64,000 nucleotides of DNA from PALSA-911 sp963839645. Its GTDB lineage: Bacteria; Pseudomonadota; Alphaproteobacteria; Acetobacterales; Acetobacteraceae. The first letter of the stretch is position 1; each line of letters begins with the position of its first letter. The notes beneath the pieces were generated by a model, which saw only the letters and a program-made list of their open reading frames with translations, was not told the DNA's origin and did not search any database. This document shows positions 17,431 to 25,575 of the stretch, one piece after another. Where the stretch lies: the NCBI GenBank assembly GCA_963839645.1, contig CAWIVZ010000009.1, positions 434,001-498,000 of the forward strand, read 5' to 3'. Both the position numbers and the translations under genes were made by a program.

Positions 17431-18435
17431 TCAGCCGAACTGGGCGCGCAGGCGGGGCATCACATGGTCGGCATACAGCTTCAGGAAGCGCGCCTGATCC
17501 GGGCCCGGGGCATGGAAGACCAGATGGCGGAAGCCGAGATCGTAGTAGTACTTGATCTTCTCGACATGCTCGTCCGCGTCGTTGGAAACGATCCAGCGCT
17601 TGGCCGCCCGCTCCAACGGCAGCGCGTCGGCCAGGCGTTCCATCTCCACCGGGTCCTCGACGGACATCTTCTCCTCTGCAGAGAGCGCCAGCGCCGCCCA
17701 GTGGCGGGTATCCTCCAACGCGCGCTGCTTGTCGGTGTCGAACGAGACCTTCACCTCGATCATGTTGTCGTAGCCGGACTGGTCGCGCGTGGACAGGCCG
17801 ATGCCCTCGGCCACGCTCGGCATCAGGGTGTCGGTGTACAGCGTCGGCGCCTTGCCCGAGGTGCAGATGAAGCCGTCGCCGGCGCGCCCGGCGTATTTCG
17901 CCACCATCGCGCCGCCGGCGGCGATGTAGATCGGCACCATCTGATCCGGGCGATCGTAGATCGTCGCGGCCTCGGTCTTGAAATACTGGCCCTCGAACGT
18001 CACCCGCTCCTCGGACCACAGCTTGCGCATCAGGGTGACGGACTCGCGCATGCGCGCGAAGCGTTCCTTGAAGTCGGGCCAGTGCATGCCGGTGGACGGG
18101 ACTTCGTTCAGGCCCTCGCCGGTGCCGATGCCGAGGATGACCCGGCCAGGGAACATCGCGCCGAGGGTGCCGAAGGCCTGGGCGACGATCGAGGGGTGGT
18201 AGCGGAAGGTGGGAGTAAGCACCGACGTGCCCATGACGATGCGCGAGGTGCGCGCGCCGAGCGCGCCGAGCCAGGCCATGGAGAATGGGGCATGGCCGTC
18301 GGTGTGCTTCCAGGGCTGGAAATGGTCGCTGACCCAGACGGAATCGAAGCCGACCTGCTCCGCCATGACGGAGAAATCCAGCAATTTGGTCGGCGCGAAT
18401 TGCTCGGCCGAAGCCTTGTATCCAAGCTTGATCAC
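17431..18435 (-). CDS. fgd: F420-dependent glucose-6-phosphate dehydrogenase (Fgd-type, LLM family)
   Basis: A 334-residue luciferase-like TIM barrel; mycobacterial Fgd1 is of nearly the same length. The N-terminus MIKLGYKASAEQFAPTKLL, the VSDHFQPW motif, TPTFRYHPSIVAQAF and GIGTGEGLNE all match the Fgd clade, so it should oxidise glucose-6-phosphate (or a related sugar phosphate) while reducing F420. GTG start with AGGGGGA upstream. It heads the operon, so an F420 user and its supply genes are co-expressed. It could be another F420-dependent sugar-phosphate or hydride-transfer enzyme of the same clade. Confidence 0.88.
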   Translation of the reverse strand: MIKLGYKASAEQFAPTKLLDFSVMAEQVGFDSVWVSDHFQPWKHTDGHAPFSMAWLGALGARTSRIVMGTSVLTPTFRYHPSIVAQAFGTLGAMFPGRVILGIGTGEGLNEVPSTGMHWPDFKERFARMRESVTLMRKLWSEERVTFEGQYFKTEAATIYDRPDQMVPIYIAAGGAMVAKYAGRAGDGFICTSGKAPTLYTDTLMPSVAEGIGLSTRDQSGYDNMIEVKVSFDTDKQRALEDTRHWAALALSAEEKMSVEDPVEMERLADALPLERAAKRWIVSNDADEHVEKIKYYYDLGFRHLVFHAPGPDQARFLKLYADHVMPRLRAQFG

Positions 18436-18537
18436 GGAACATCCCCCTTGACGTCACGAACGCTGCACCGGCGCACCCGGCTGTGGCGCGATGTTAAGGC
18501 AGGACGCCCCGCCCTACCACCCGTGCGGGACCTGCCC

Positions 18538-19812
18538 TCAGGCCGACGGGATCCGTTCCAGCCCGCCCATGTACGGGCGCAGCGCCGAGGGGATCAGGAT
18601 CGAGCCGTCCGCCTGCTGGTAGTTTTCCATCACCGCGATCAGCGCCCGGCCGACCGCGATGCCGGAGCCGTTCAGCGTGTGCACGAACGCCACCGTCTTG
18701 CCGTCCGCGGCGCGGAAGCGGGCGTTCATGCGCCTGGCCTGGAAGTCGCGGCAGTTGGAGCAGGAGCTGATCTCGCGCCAGGCCTGCTGGCCGGGCATCC
18801 AGACCTCGAGATCGAAGGTTTTGCTGGCGGAGAAGCCGGTATCGCCGGAGGAGAGCAGCACGCGGCGGAACGGCAGGTCGAGCAGGGCCAGCACCTTCTC
18901 GGCCGCCTGCGTCATGCGTTCATGCTCGGCGTCGCTGGCGTCGGGATGGGTGATGGAGACCAGTTCCACCTTGCGGAACTGGTGCTGGCGCAGCATGCCG
19001 CGGGTGTCGCGCCCGGCCGATCCGGCCTCGCTGCGGTAGCAGTCGGTCAGCGCGGTGACGCGGATCGGCAGCGCCGGTTCGGCGACGATCTCACCGGCGA
19101 CCATGTTCGTCAGCGGCATTTCCGCGGTCGGGATCAGGTAGCGCCCGTCGATGGTCTTGAACAGGTCTTCCTCGAATTTCGGCAGGTTGCCGGTGCCGTA
19201 GGCCGTTTCCCGGTTCACCAGCGACGGCACCACCGTCTCGGTGTAGCCATGGGTGTCGGTGTGCAGGTCCAGCATGAACTGGCCGAGCGCCCGTTCCATG
19301 CGCGCCAGCGCGCCGCGCAGCACCGTGAAGCGCGCGCCGGCGAGCTTGGCGGCGGTGGCGAAATCCATCAGGCCGAGCGCCTCGCCGAGTTCGAAATGCT
19401 GCTTTGGCTGAAAGCCCAGATCGCGCGGCTCGCCGTGCTGGCCGACGACCACATTGGCGGTCTCGTCCGGCCCGTCCGGCACGATGTCCTGCAGGATGTT
19501 GGGCAGGCTCTCGAGGATTGCCCGGATGCCGCCATCCAGCGTGGCGGCGGCCTGCTCAAGACCCTCCATCTCGTCGCGCAGCCTTGTGGCCTCGGCCTCG
19601 AGCGCCGCGGTGTCCGCACCCTGGCGCCTGCCCTGGCCGATCTCCTTGGCCAGCGCATTGCGCCGGGCCTGCTTTTCCTGCAGCGCGGTCTGCGCCGCCC
19701 GGCGCTCCTGGTCACGGGCCAGGATATCGGACGACACCGGCGGCAGGCCGCGGCGCGCCATCGCGGCGTCGAACAGCGCGGGCTCGGCCCGGATGGCGCG
19801 GATGTCGTGCAT
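18538..19812 (-). CDS. serS: Seryl-tRNA synthetase
   Basis: A 424-residue class II aminoacyl-tRNA synthetase charging tRNA-Ser; it would also load tRNA-Sec if the organism has one. The N-terminal ~110 residues form the long antiparallel coiled-coil arm. Motif 2 is FRKVE after the RDTRGMLRQHQ loop, and motif 3 is NGSGIAVGRALIAVMENYQ followed by the conserved LRPYMGG. ATG start, five bases after the tatC frame begins to the left. It is part of the conserved scpAB-tat-serS block. Confidence 0.97.
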   Translation of the reverse strand: MHDIRAIRAEPALFDAAMARRGLPPVSSDILARDQERRAAQTALQEKQARRNALAKEIGQGRRQGADTAALEAEATRLRDEMEGLEQAAATLDGGIRAILESLPNILQDIVPDGPDETANVVVGQHGEPRDLGFQPKQHFELGEALGLMDFATAAKLAGARFTVLRGALARMERALGQFMLDLHTDTHGYTETVVPSLVNRETAYGTGNLPKFEEDLFKTIDGRYLIPTAEMPLTNMVAGEIVAEPALPIRVTALTDCYRSEAGSAGRDTRGMLRQHQFRKVELVSITHPDASDAEHERMTQAAEKVLALLDLPFRRVLLSSGDTGFSASKTFDLEVWMPGQQAWREISSCSNCRDFQARRMNARFRAADGKTVAFVHTLNGSGIAVGRALIAVMENYQQADGSILIPSALRPYMGGLERIPSA

Positions 19813-19816
19813 GGGC

Positions 19817-20599
19817 TCAGTCCTCCGCCGGCTTCGGCGCGACCAGGCCCGCCGTGAGGATGGAAATCTCGTAGAGCAGGATCAGCGGGATCGCGAGACC
19901 GGCCTGGGTGATGACGTCGGGCGGCGCCAGGATCGCGGCGACGACGAACATGCCGACATAGGCGTAGCGGCGGAATTTCTTCAGCGACGCCACCGAGACG
20001 ATGCCGACCTTCGCCAGCAGGGTCAGCAGCACCGGCAGTTCGAAGGTGATGCCGAAGGCGAAGATCAGCTTCATGACGAGGTCGAGATACTCGCCGACCT
20101 TGGCATCGAGCTGGACCGGAATGCCGCCCGTGCCCGCCGGAACCTCGAAGCTCAGGAAGAAGCGCCAGGCGAACGGGAACACGAAGTAATAGGCCAGCGC
20201 CCCGCCGAGGAAGAACAGGATCGGCGTGGCGACCAGGAACGGCAGCATCGCCCGTTTCTCGCTGCGGTACAGGCCGGGCGCCACGAACAGCCAGATCTGG
20301 ATGGAGATGATCGGAAATGACAGGAACAGCGCGCCGAACATCGCCACCTTCAGGTAGGTGAAGAAGGCTTCGTACAGAGCGGTGAAAATCATGTGCCGGT
20401 CCCCGCCCTTTTCGAGCAGGATGTCGGCCAGCGGCTGGGCCAGGAACGTGTAGATGTTCTTGGAGAAATAATAGCAGACGAAGAAGGCGATCAGGAACGC
20501 GGCCATCGACCAGATCAGCCGCCGGCGCAGCTCGATCAGATGGTCGAGCAGCGGCATCGGCTTGTCGTCGATGGGATCTTCTTCTTTGGGATCGGCCAC
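19817..20599 (-). CDS. tatC: Sec-independent protein translocase TatC
   Basis: A 260-residue inner-membrane protein with six hydrophobic helices that recognises twin-arginine signals of folded proteins. PLLDHLIELRRRL near the N-terminus, the FFTYLKVAMFGALFLSFPI segment and FGITFELPVLLTLLAKVGI are conserved TatC regions. GTG start with AGGA upstream. It lies downstream of tatB and just before serS. Several binding proteins in this window carry paired arginines in their signals and could be clients. Confidence 0.96.
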   Translation of the reverse strand: MADPKEEDPIDDKPMPLLDHLIELRRRLIWSMAAFLIAFFVCYYFSKNIYTFLAQPLADILLEKGGDRHMIFTALYEAFFTYLKVAMFGALFLSFPIISIQIWLFVAPGLYRSEKRAMLPFLVATPILFFLGGALAYYFVFPFAWRFFLSFEVPAGTGGIPVQLDAKVGEYLDLVMKLIFAFGITFELPVLLTLLAKVGIVSVASLKKFRRYAYVGMFVVAAILAPPDVITQAGLAIPLILLYEISILTAGLVAPKPAED

Positions 20600-20617
20600 T
20601 GCGTTCCTGTCGTGCGG

Positions 20618-21193
20618 TTAGGAGTGATGCGGCGGCGACTTGGCCGCGATCGAGGGGGGCACGAAGGCCGGCGGCTCGGCCGGGGCCGTCATGGCTTTGG
20701 GCGGCAGCAGGTAATCGGGCAGGGCGAAGCCGGGCGGAATGAACGCCGGCGGGGCGTTCTCGGGCTCGGCCCCGGCACCGGCCCCTTCGACGGTATCGAC
20801 GCCCTCCGGCCGGGTCAGCTCGACGCCGGAATGCGCCTCGATGACCTCCGCCTCGGCGGTGCTGTCCGCCACCGGTTCGCTCGGCGCCGATTGGGTGGGC
20901 TCGAGCGGATTGGACGCGAAGGTGCTGCGCAGCGACCCGTCCGGGTCGACCGCGCGTTCCACGGTGCCCTTGAAGTCGAAGTTGCGGATCTGGTTGATGC
21001 TGTCGCGCACCTCGTGCAGGTCCGCCTCGCGCACCATCTCATCGACGTGCGTCTGGAATTCGCCGGCCATCCGGCGCGCCTTCTTGATCATCTCCGTGAC
21101 GGCCTTGATCGCCACCGGGAGATCCTTGGGCCCGATGAAGATCACCGCGACCACAACGACCAGCGCTATTTCAGACCAGGCGAAATCGAACAT
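20618..21193 (-). CDS. tatB: Sec-independent protein translocase TatB
   Basis: A 191-residue protein: a short N-terminal membrane helix (MFDFAWSEIALVVVVAVIF) with the hallmark E at position 8, the hinge FIGPKDLP, an amphipathic helix and a long Pro/Ala/Glu-rich tail. The length and Phe-Asp N-terminus match TatB rather than TatA. It forms the receptor with TatC. No tatA lies between scpB and tatB, which is where relatives often keep it. Confidence 0.93.
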   Translation of the reverse strand: MFDFAWSEIALVVVVAVIFIGPKDLPVAIKAVTEMIKKARRMAGEFQTHVDEMVREADLHEVRDSINQIRNFDFKGTVERAVDPDGSLRSTFASNPLEPTQSAPSEPVADSTAEAEVIEAHSGVELTRPEGVDTVEGAGAGAEPENAPPAFIPPGFALPDYLLPPKAMTAPAEPPAFVPPSIAAKSPPHHS

Positions 21194-21289
21194 GCGTGCC
21201 AGTTATCTCCGGCCGGCTTGCTAGCATCAAACCCGCGCCGCGGAAACCACCGTAAATGCCGGCGGGCGACGGCGCCGCGGCTGTCAGGC

Positions 21290-22060
21290 TCAAGCACCGG
21301 CTTTGGGTTCCTCGGCGGGCGCCGGTGCATCGGTCTCCGCTGCCGGGGATGTCGCTTCCGCCGTGTCGCCAGAGGCTTCGGGACCATCAGATGCGTCGGA
21401 TCCGGGAGCCGGCACATTGGAGGCGGGCCCATCGGAGGCAGGCCCATTGGAAGCAGGTTGGGGCATTTCCAGCAGCAGATCCTCCCGCCGCGGCAGGTCC
21501 CGCAGGTCCTTCAGGCCGAACTGGGTCAGGAAGCCATCCGTGGTGCCCCACAGGGTCGGCCGTCCCGGGCTTTCCTTGCGCCCTTTCGGGCCGACCAGCC
21601 CCGCCTCCAGCAGCTGATCCAGGGTCTGCTGGGCCAGGGATGTGCCGCGGATCTCCTCGATCTCCGGGCGGGTGACCGGTTGGTGATAGGCGATGATGGC
21701 GAGGGTCTCCATCGCCACGCGCGGCAGGCGCCGGGGCATGACCACCACCTTGCGCAGCCGCTCCGCGAGGTCCGGGGCGCTGCGGAACTGCACGCCGCCG
21801 GCAACTTCCACCAGTTCCACGCCGCGCCCGGCATAGCGCCCGCGCAGCTGCGCCAGCACGCGGTCGGCGTCGGCGTCGTTGGGCAGGACCTGCGACAGGG
21901 CACGCGCCGTGACCGGCGCCGCGGAGGCGAACACCATCGCCTCGGCGATTCGCAGCCATTCCTCGGCCATCGCCGCGTCCTCGACCGCCGGCGAAGCTGG
22001 TTCCGGCATGGGGTCCGGTGCCGGTTCCGGCAGCGGGTCCGGTGTGACGGCTTCACTCAT
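21290..22060 (-). CDS. scpB: Segregation and condensation protein ScpB
   Basis: A 256-residue protein: two winged-helix domains in the first ~180 residues (LRIAEAMVFASAAPVT at the start, then VAMETLAIIAYHQPVTRPEI and the WGTTDGFLTQFGL segment) and an acidic Pro/Ala/Ser-rich tail. ScpB dimers bind ScpA to complete the SMC condensin. It overlaps scpA by ATGA. The C-terminal tail, of about 70 residues with repeated SNGPASDGPASN-like runs, is low complexity and probably disordered. Confidence 0.95.
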   Translation of the reverse strand: MSEAVTPDPLPEPAPDPMPEPASPAVEDAAMAEEWLRIAEAMVFASAAPVTARALSQVLPNDADADRVLAQLRGRYAGRGVELVEVAGGVQFRSAPDLAERLRKVVVMPRRLPRVAMETLAIIAYHQPVTRPEIEEIRGTSLAQQTLDQLLEAGLVGPKGRKESPGRPTLWGTTDGFLTQFGLKDLRDLPRREDLLLEMPQPASNGPASDGPASNVPAPGSDASDGPEASGDTAEATSPAAETDAPAPAEEPKAGA

Positions 22061-22962
22061 CCTGTCGCATCCTCATCATCCTCCTGCGGATCCGCCCCTC
22101 CGGGGTCGGGCTCCTCGCCGCCGCGGCGCACCAGAATCGGCCCGAAATCCTGTTCCTGGCGCAATTGCACCGCGCCGCCGCGCGCCATCTCCAGGCTGGC
22201 CAGCAGGGTGCTGGCCAGCGCCGCCCGGCGTTCCGTCGGATCGGTCAGCGCCTCCGGCAGGAAACTCTCCAGCGTGCTCCAGTCCGGCAGGCTGCCGACC
22301 AGCAGGCCCAGCCGGTGCAGCGCTTCCTGCACGGTCCATAGCGTCAACGCGCGCGGCCGATAGATGCGATTGACCCCGGAGCGGCGCAAGGCGGTGAGGT
22401 AGCCGCGCATCAGCGACGGCAGATCGACGACCAGGCGCGACCGGTCGATCTCGGCGAATTCCTCGGGCGCCCCGCGCGCGAACACATCGTGGCCGAGCTG
22501 GCTGCGGACGTTGAGCCAGGCGGCGGCGGTGCGCATCGCCTGCAGGTCACGCAGGCGCGAGGCCAGGGTCTCCGCCGCGAGTTCGCCCTCCTCGGCCGCC
22601 CCGGTGCCCGCCGGCAGCAGCAGGCGCGATTTCAGCCAGGCCAGCCAGGCCGCCATCACCAGCCAGTCGGCGGCAAGCTCCAGCCGGACCCGGCGCGCGC
22701 CCTCGATCACCGCCAGGAACTGGTCGACCACCGACAGGATGGAGATCCGCGCCAGGTCCAGCTTCTGCTCGCCCGTGATCGTGTAGGCGCCGTTCGCGGG
22801 GTCCACCTTCTGCCCGCGCGCAAGGTCGAGCAGCAGATCGAGCGGCCCCTCGAACCCCTCCAGCCGCAATACCAGGTTTTCGGGGGCGAGGTTGGCGGGT
22901 GACTCTGCCGGGGCTGCGGCCAGCGTTTCAGATGGAGTGGGCATCGCTGCTGGCCACATCAT
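22057..22962 (-). CDS. scpA: Segregation and condensation protein ScpA
   Basis: A 301-residue kleisin subunit of bacterial condensin. LRLEGFEGPLDLLLDLARGQ near residue 33 is the kleisin N-terminal motif, and the C-terminal winged helix bridges the SMC heads. The first ATG pair at 22962 gives the longest form; an ATG at 22944 is equally likely, as neither has a clear ribosome site. The gene overlaps the end of the M50 protease gene, so coupled translation is expected. Confidence 0.94.
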   Translation of the reverse strand: MMWPAAMPTPSETLAAAPAESPANLAPENLVLRLEGFEGPLDLLLDLARGQKVDPANGAYTITGEQKLDLARISILSVVDQFLAVIEGARRVRLELAADWLVMAAWLAWLKSRLLLPAGTGAAEEGELAAETLASRLRDLQAMRTAAAWLNVRSQLGHDVFARGAPEEFAEIDRSRLVVDLPSLMRGYLTALRRSGVNRIYRPRALTLWTVQEALHRLGLLVGSLPDWSTLESFLPEALTDPTERRAALASTLLASLEMARGGAVQLRQEQDFGPILVRRGGEEPDPGGADPQEDDEDATG

Positions 22963-23653
22963 GCCCGGCGAGCATGAAGATCACCCGCATGGCCCAGGGA
23001 ATCGCGACGTTGAACGCATCGCCCACCGGATTGAAGTCGATGCCGAACTCGGCCATCAGCCGCGGCAGCAGGAAGACCAGCAGGATCACGATCAGGATGC
23101 CGGCCCGCTCCATGCTGCCCCAGGCCCTCGCCATGTTCTCCGGCAGCAGCCCGACGACGATGCGTCCGCCATCCAGCGGCGGGATCGGCAGCAGGTTGAA
23201 CAGGCCGAGCACCAGATTGGCCAGGATGAAGTATTCCACGAAATAGACGAACGCCTGTCCGGCCACGCCCGGGATGTTGTCGGCCAGATGCAGCGACAGG
23301 GCCGCCAGCCAGGCGAGAAAGAAATTCATCGCCGGACCGGCCGCGGCGACCAGCATCATGCCGCGGCGCGGATTGGCGAGCTTCCAGGCGGATACCGGCA
23401 CCGGCTTGGCCCAGCCGAACAGGAAGGCGATCCGGTGGATGGTCAGCAGCTGGAAGATCATCAGGAAGCCCGGCAGCAGGATCGTGCCCACCCGGTCCAC
23501 ATGCGCCAGCGGGTTGAGCGACAGCCGCCCTGCCCGCTTGGCGGTGTCGTCGCCGAGTGCCCAGGCCGCGTAGCCGTGCGCGGCTTCGTGCAGGGTAATG
23601 GCGATGACGGCCGGAATGGCCGCCAGCGCGAACCGCAGAACCATATCCAGCAT
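22928..23653 (-). CDS. Site-2 protease-family M50 zinc metallopeptidase
   Basis: A 241-residue polytopic membrane protein. HEAAH (HExxH zinc site) lies in the first membrane helix region and NLLPIPPLDGGR (the N-P-D-G zinc-ligand motif) near the C-terminus, as in YwhC/FtsH-linked rhomboid-like S2P proteins without a PDZ domain. It probably cuts membrane-bound peptides or signals; the substrate is unknown. The ATG at 23653 overlaps the nagZ stop as TGATG; the longer upstream frame is rejected. It lies next to scpA, a common alphaproteobacterial arrangement. Confidence 0.92.
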   Translation of the reverse strand: MLDMVLRFALAAIPAVIAITLHEAAHGYAAWALGDDTAKRAGRLSLNPLAHVDRVGTILLPGFLMIFQLLTIHRIAFLFGWAKPVPVSAWKLANPRRGMMLVAAAGPAMNFFLAWLAALSLHLADNIPGVAGQAFVYFVEYFILANLVLGLFNLLPIPPLDGGRIVVGLLPENMARAWGSMERAGILIVILLVFLLPRLMAEFGIDFNPVGDAFNVAIPWAMRVIFMLAGHDVASSDAHSI

Positions 23654-24657
23654 CAGAGCCGCCCGGCCGCCAGCAAACGGTCCCGTTCGGCCGCCAGCGC
23701 CCCCGGGTCCAGCGCCGTGCGCCGGCGCCTGGCCAGCGCGCGCGCCGCCAGCAGGTGCCGCGCGGATTCCGGACGCATTTCCGGACAAACCGCCAGCAGC
23801 GCCTCGGTCGGCGCGAACTCGCCGGAGCAGTACAGCGCGATGTCGCAGCCGGCCGCCAGCGCCGCCACCGCCCGTTCGGCCGGGGTACCCGTCAAGGCCT
23901 GCATCGCCAGATCATCTGTCACCAAAACGCCCCTGAACCCCATCCTGCCGCGAATGACCGACCCGATGACATCCCTCGACAAGGTCGCCGGACGCGACGG
24001 GTCCAGCCCGGTATAGAGGATATGGGCGGTCATCGCCCAGGGCAGGTCCATATTCAAGCCGAAGGCGAGAATATCGGCGTCCAGATCGTTCGCGTCCACC
24101 AGCGGCAAGGCCAGATGACTGTCCACCCGCGCCCGGCCGTGACCTGGGGCGTGCTTGCCGACCGGCTGCACCCCGGCGGCGAGCAATCCCGCCGCCCACG
24201 CCCGGCCGAGCCGGCCGACCGCGACGGAGTCCGGACCGAAGGAACGGTCGCCGATCACGTCATGCGCGCCAGGAAAAGCGAGGTCGAGCACCGGCGCGCA
24301 GACCACGTCGAACCCGCCGGACGCGCAATCCGCGCCGATAAGGGCACCGGTGATCCAGGCCGCCCGCAGGCCGGCTTGGGTATTTCGGCCGAACAGCTTG
24401 CCCAGTTCTGCGGCCGGCGGATGCGCGCGCCAGTGCGGCGGCCGCAGCCGGGCGACCCGGCCGCCCTCCTGGTCCACCAGGATCACCGCGCCCGGCGGCA
24501 ACGCGCCGCGCAGCTCCGCGGTCAGCAGGCGAAGCTGGCCCGGGTCGGCGACATTGCGGCCGAACAGGATGACCCCGGCCGGGCGGTGCCGGCGCAGCAG
24601 CGCGGCCTCGGCCGGCGCCAGACGGGGGCCGGCGATCCCGACAATGGCAGCCTTCAT
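23653..24657 (-). CDS. nagZ: Beta-N-acetylhexosaminidase NagZ (GH3)
   Basis: A 334-residue cytoplasmic glycosidase that removes GlcNAc from anhydromuropeptides in peptidoglycan recycling. DQEGGRVARLRPP near residue 63, KHAPGHGRARVDSHLALP (catalytic His/Asp loop) and VTDDLAMQAL (nucleophile Asp) are diagnostic of GH3 NagZ. The ATG at 24657 is chosen at the conserved MKAAIVGIAGP start; the longer frame upstream is not used. It is part of the argS-SPOR-nagZ-M50-scpAB series. Confidence 0.95.
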   Translation of the reverse strand: MKAAIVGIAGPRLAPAEAALLRRHRPAGVILFGRNVADPGQLRLLTAELRGALPPGAVILVDQEGGRVARLRPPHWRAHPPAAELGKLFGRNTQAGLRAAWITGALIGADCASGGFDVVCAPVLDLAFPGAHDVIGDRSFGPDSVAVGRLGRAWAAGLLAAGVQPVGKHAPGHGRARVDSHLALPLVDANDLDADILAFGLNMDLPWAMTAHILYTGLDPSRPATLSRDVIGSVIRGRMGFRGVLVTDDLAMQALTGTPAERAVAALAAGCDIALYCSGEFAPTEALLAVCPEMRPESARHLLAARALARRRRTALDPGALAAERDRLLAAGRL

Positions 24658-24688
24658 GCGGAAAGCGACTTCAGGGAAAGGGGAGCGC

Positions 24689-25534
24689 TCAGAAACTGGC
24701 GATCGAGCACGACGCACCCTTGGTGCGTGCCCGCTCGCAGAAGCTGATCGCCTGCGCCATGTCGGCGAATCCGCCGGTGCGGACCCGCCAGTACACCTTC
24801 CCTTCGCGTTCGGTCTTCGAGAAGCTCGGCTGACGGCCGCCGAACAGATCCGGGTAGCGCTTGGCCAGGTTCGTCCACTCCGCCCGCGCCGACTCCTCGC
24901 TTCCAAGCGCGGCGAGTTGCACCAGCGTGCCCTTCACGGCCGCCGGATGGCTGTCCGCCTTCTGGGTCTCTGGCTTCGGGGTCTCCGTCTTCTGGTTCCG
25001 GGCCTGCGGTGCGGCAGGGGCGGGCGGCTGCGCCACCGCGGACCGCTTATCCGGAAGCGCCGATATGGGCGGATGCGCTTCCACGGCTGGTCCGGCGGCC
25101 GGCTGGCCGCCAGAGGAAGGAACGGCTGTCGCCAGGTTCACCGGCTGCGCGGCCGGTGCCGGCGCGTTCTCACGCGCCCGCAACACGTTGAGCTCCGGCA
25201 CTTCCGCCGGGGGGCCAAGCCGGCTGTTGGCCGGCTCGGAATCGCCGGACATGATCTCGTCGTTGGTTCCGCCGATCTGCAAACCGCCAGGGTTCTCGGG
25301 TTTCACCCGGATCGGCCGGCTGTCGGCCTGGATCACCGGTACCACGGCATTGCGATGGCCCATCGCGCTCCAGAGCCCGATGCCAAGCACCACCACTCCG
25401 CTGACGCCGGCGGCGATCAGGGCCAGCCGCTTGCTGGCCGGGTCCATCCCGCGTCCGCGCCGCGAGCGTTCCGGCACCCGCCAGGAGCCGTTGCCCATGT
25501 CCTCGTCGTTCATACCGGCATCATCGTGGCGCAT
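24689..25534 (-). CDS. SPOR-domain peptidoglycan-binding membrane protein
   Basis: A 281-residue protein: a cytoplasmic basic N-terminus, one membrane helix (LALIAAGVSGVVVLGIGLW), a Pro/Ala-rich periplasmic linker of about 120 residues, and a C-terminal SPOR domain (GTLVQLAALGSEESARAEW to the end). SPOR domains bind denuded glycan at the septum, so a role in division is likely. The ATG at 25534 follows GGGGGAG. It sits directly after argS, as in many alphaproteobacteria. An FtsN-like role is possible but unproven. Confidence 0.9.
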   Translation of the reverse strand: MRHDDAGMNDEDMGNGSWRVPERSRRGRGMDPASKRLALIAAGVSGVVVLGIGLWSAMGHRNAVVPVIQADSRPIRVKPENPGGLQIGGTNDEIMSGDSEPANSRLGPPAEVPELNVLRARENAPAPAAQPVNLATAVPSSGGQPAAGPAVEAHPPISALPDKRSAVAQPPAPAAPQARNQKTETPKPETQKADSHPAAVKGTLVQLAALGSEESARAEWTNLAKRYPDLFGGRQPSFSKTEREGKVYWRVRTGGFADMAQAISFCERARTKGASCSIASF

Positions 25535-25575
25535 GAAACACTCCCCCGCCGCCCGGCAACGGGAACCCCCCGCCG

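Noticed and set aside
17224..19857. An 877-codon plus-strand open frame
   Set aside because: Antisense to fgd and serS, both of which have clear motifs; no domain is visible in the shadow.
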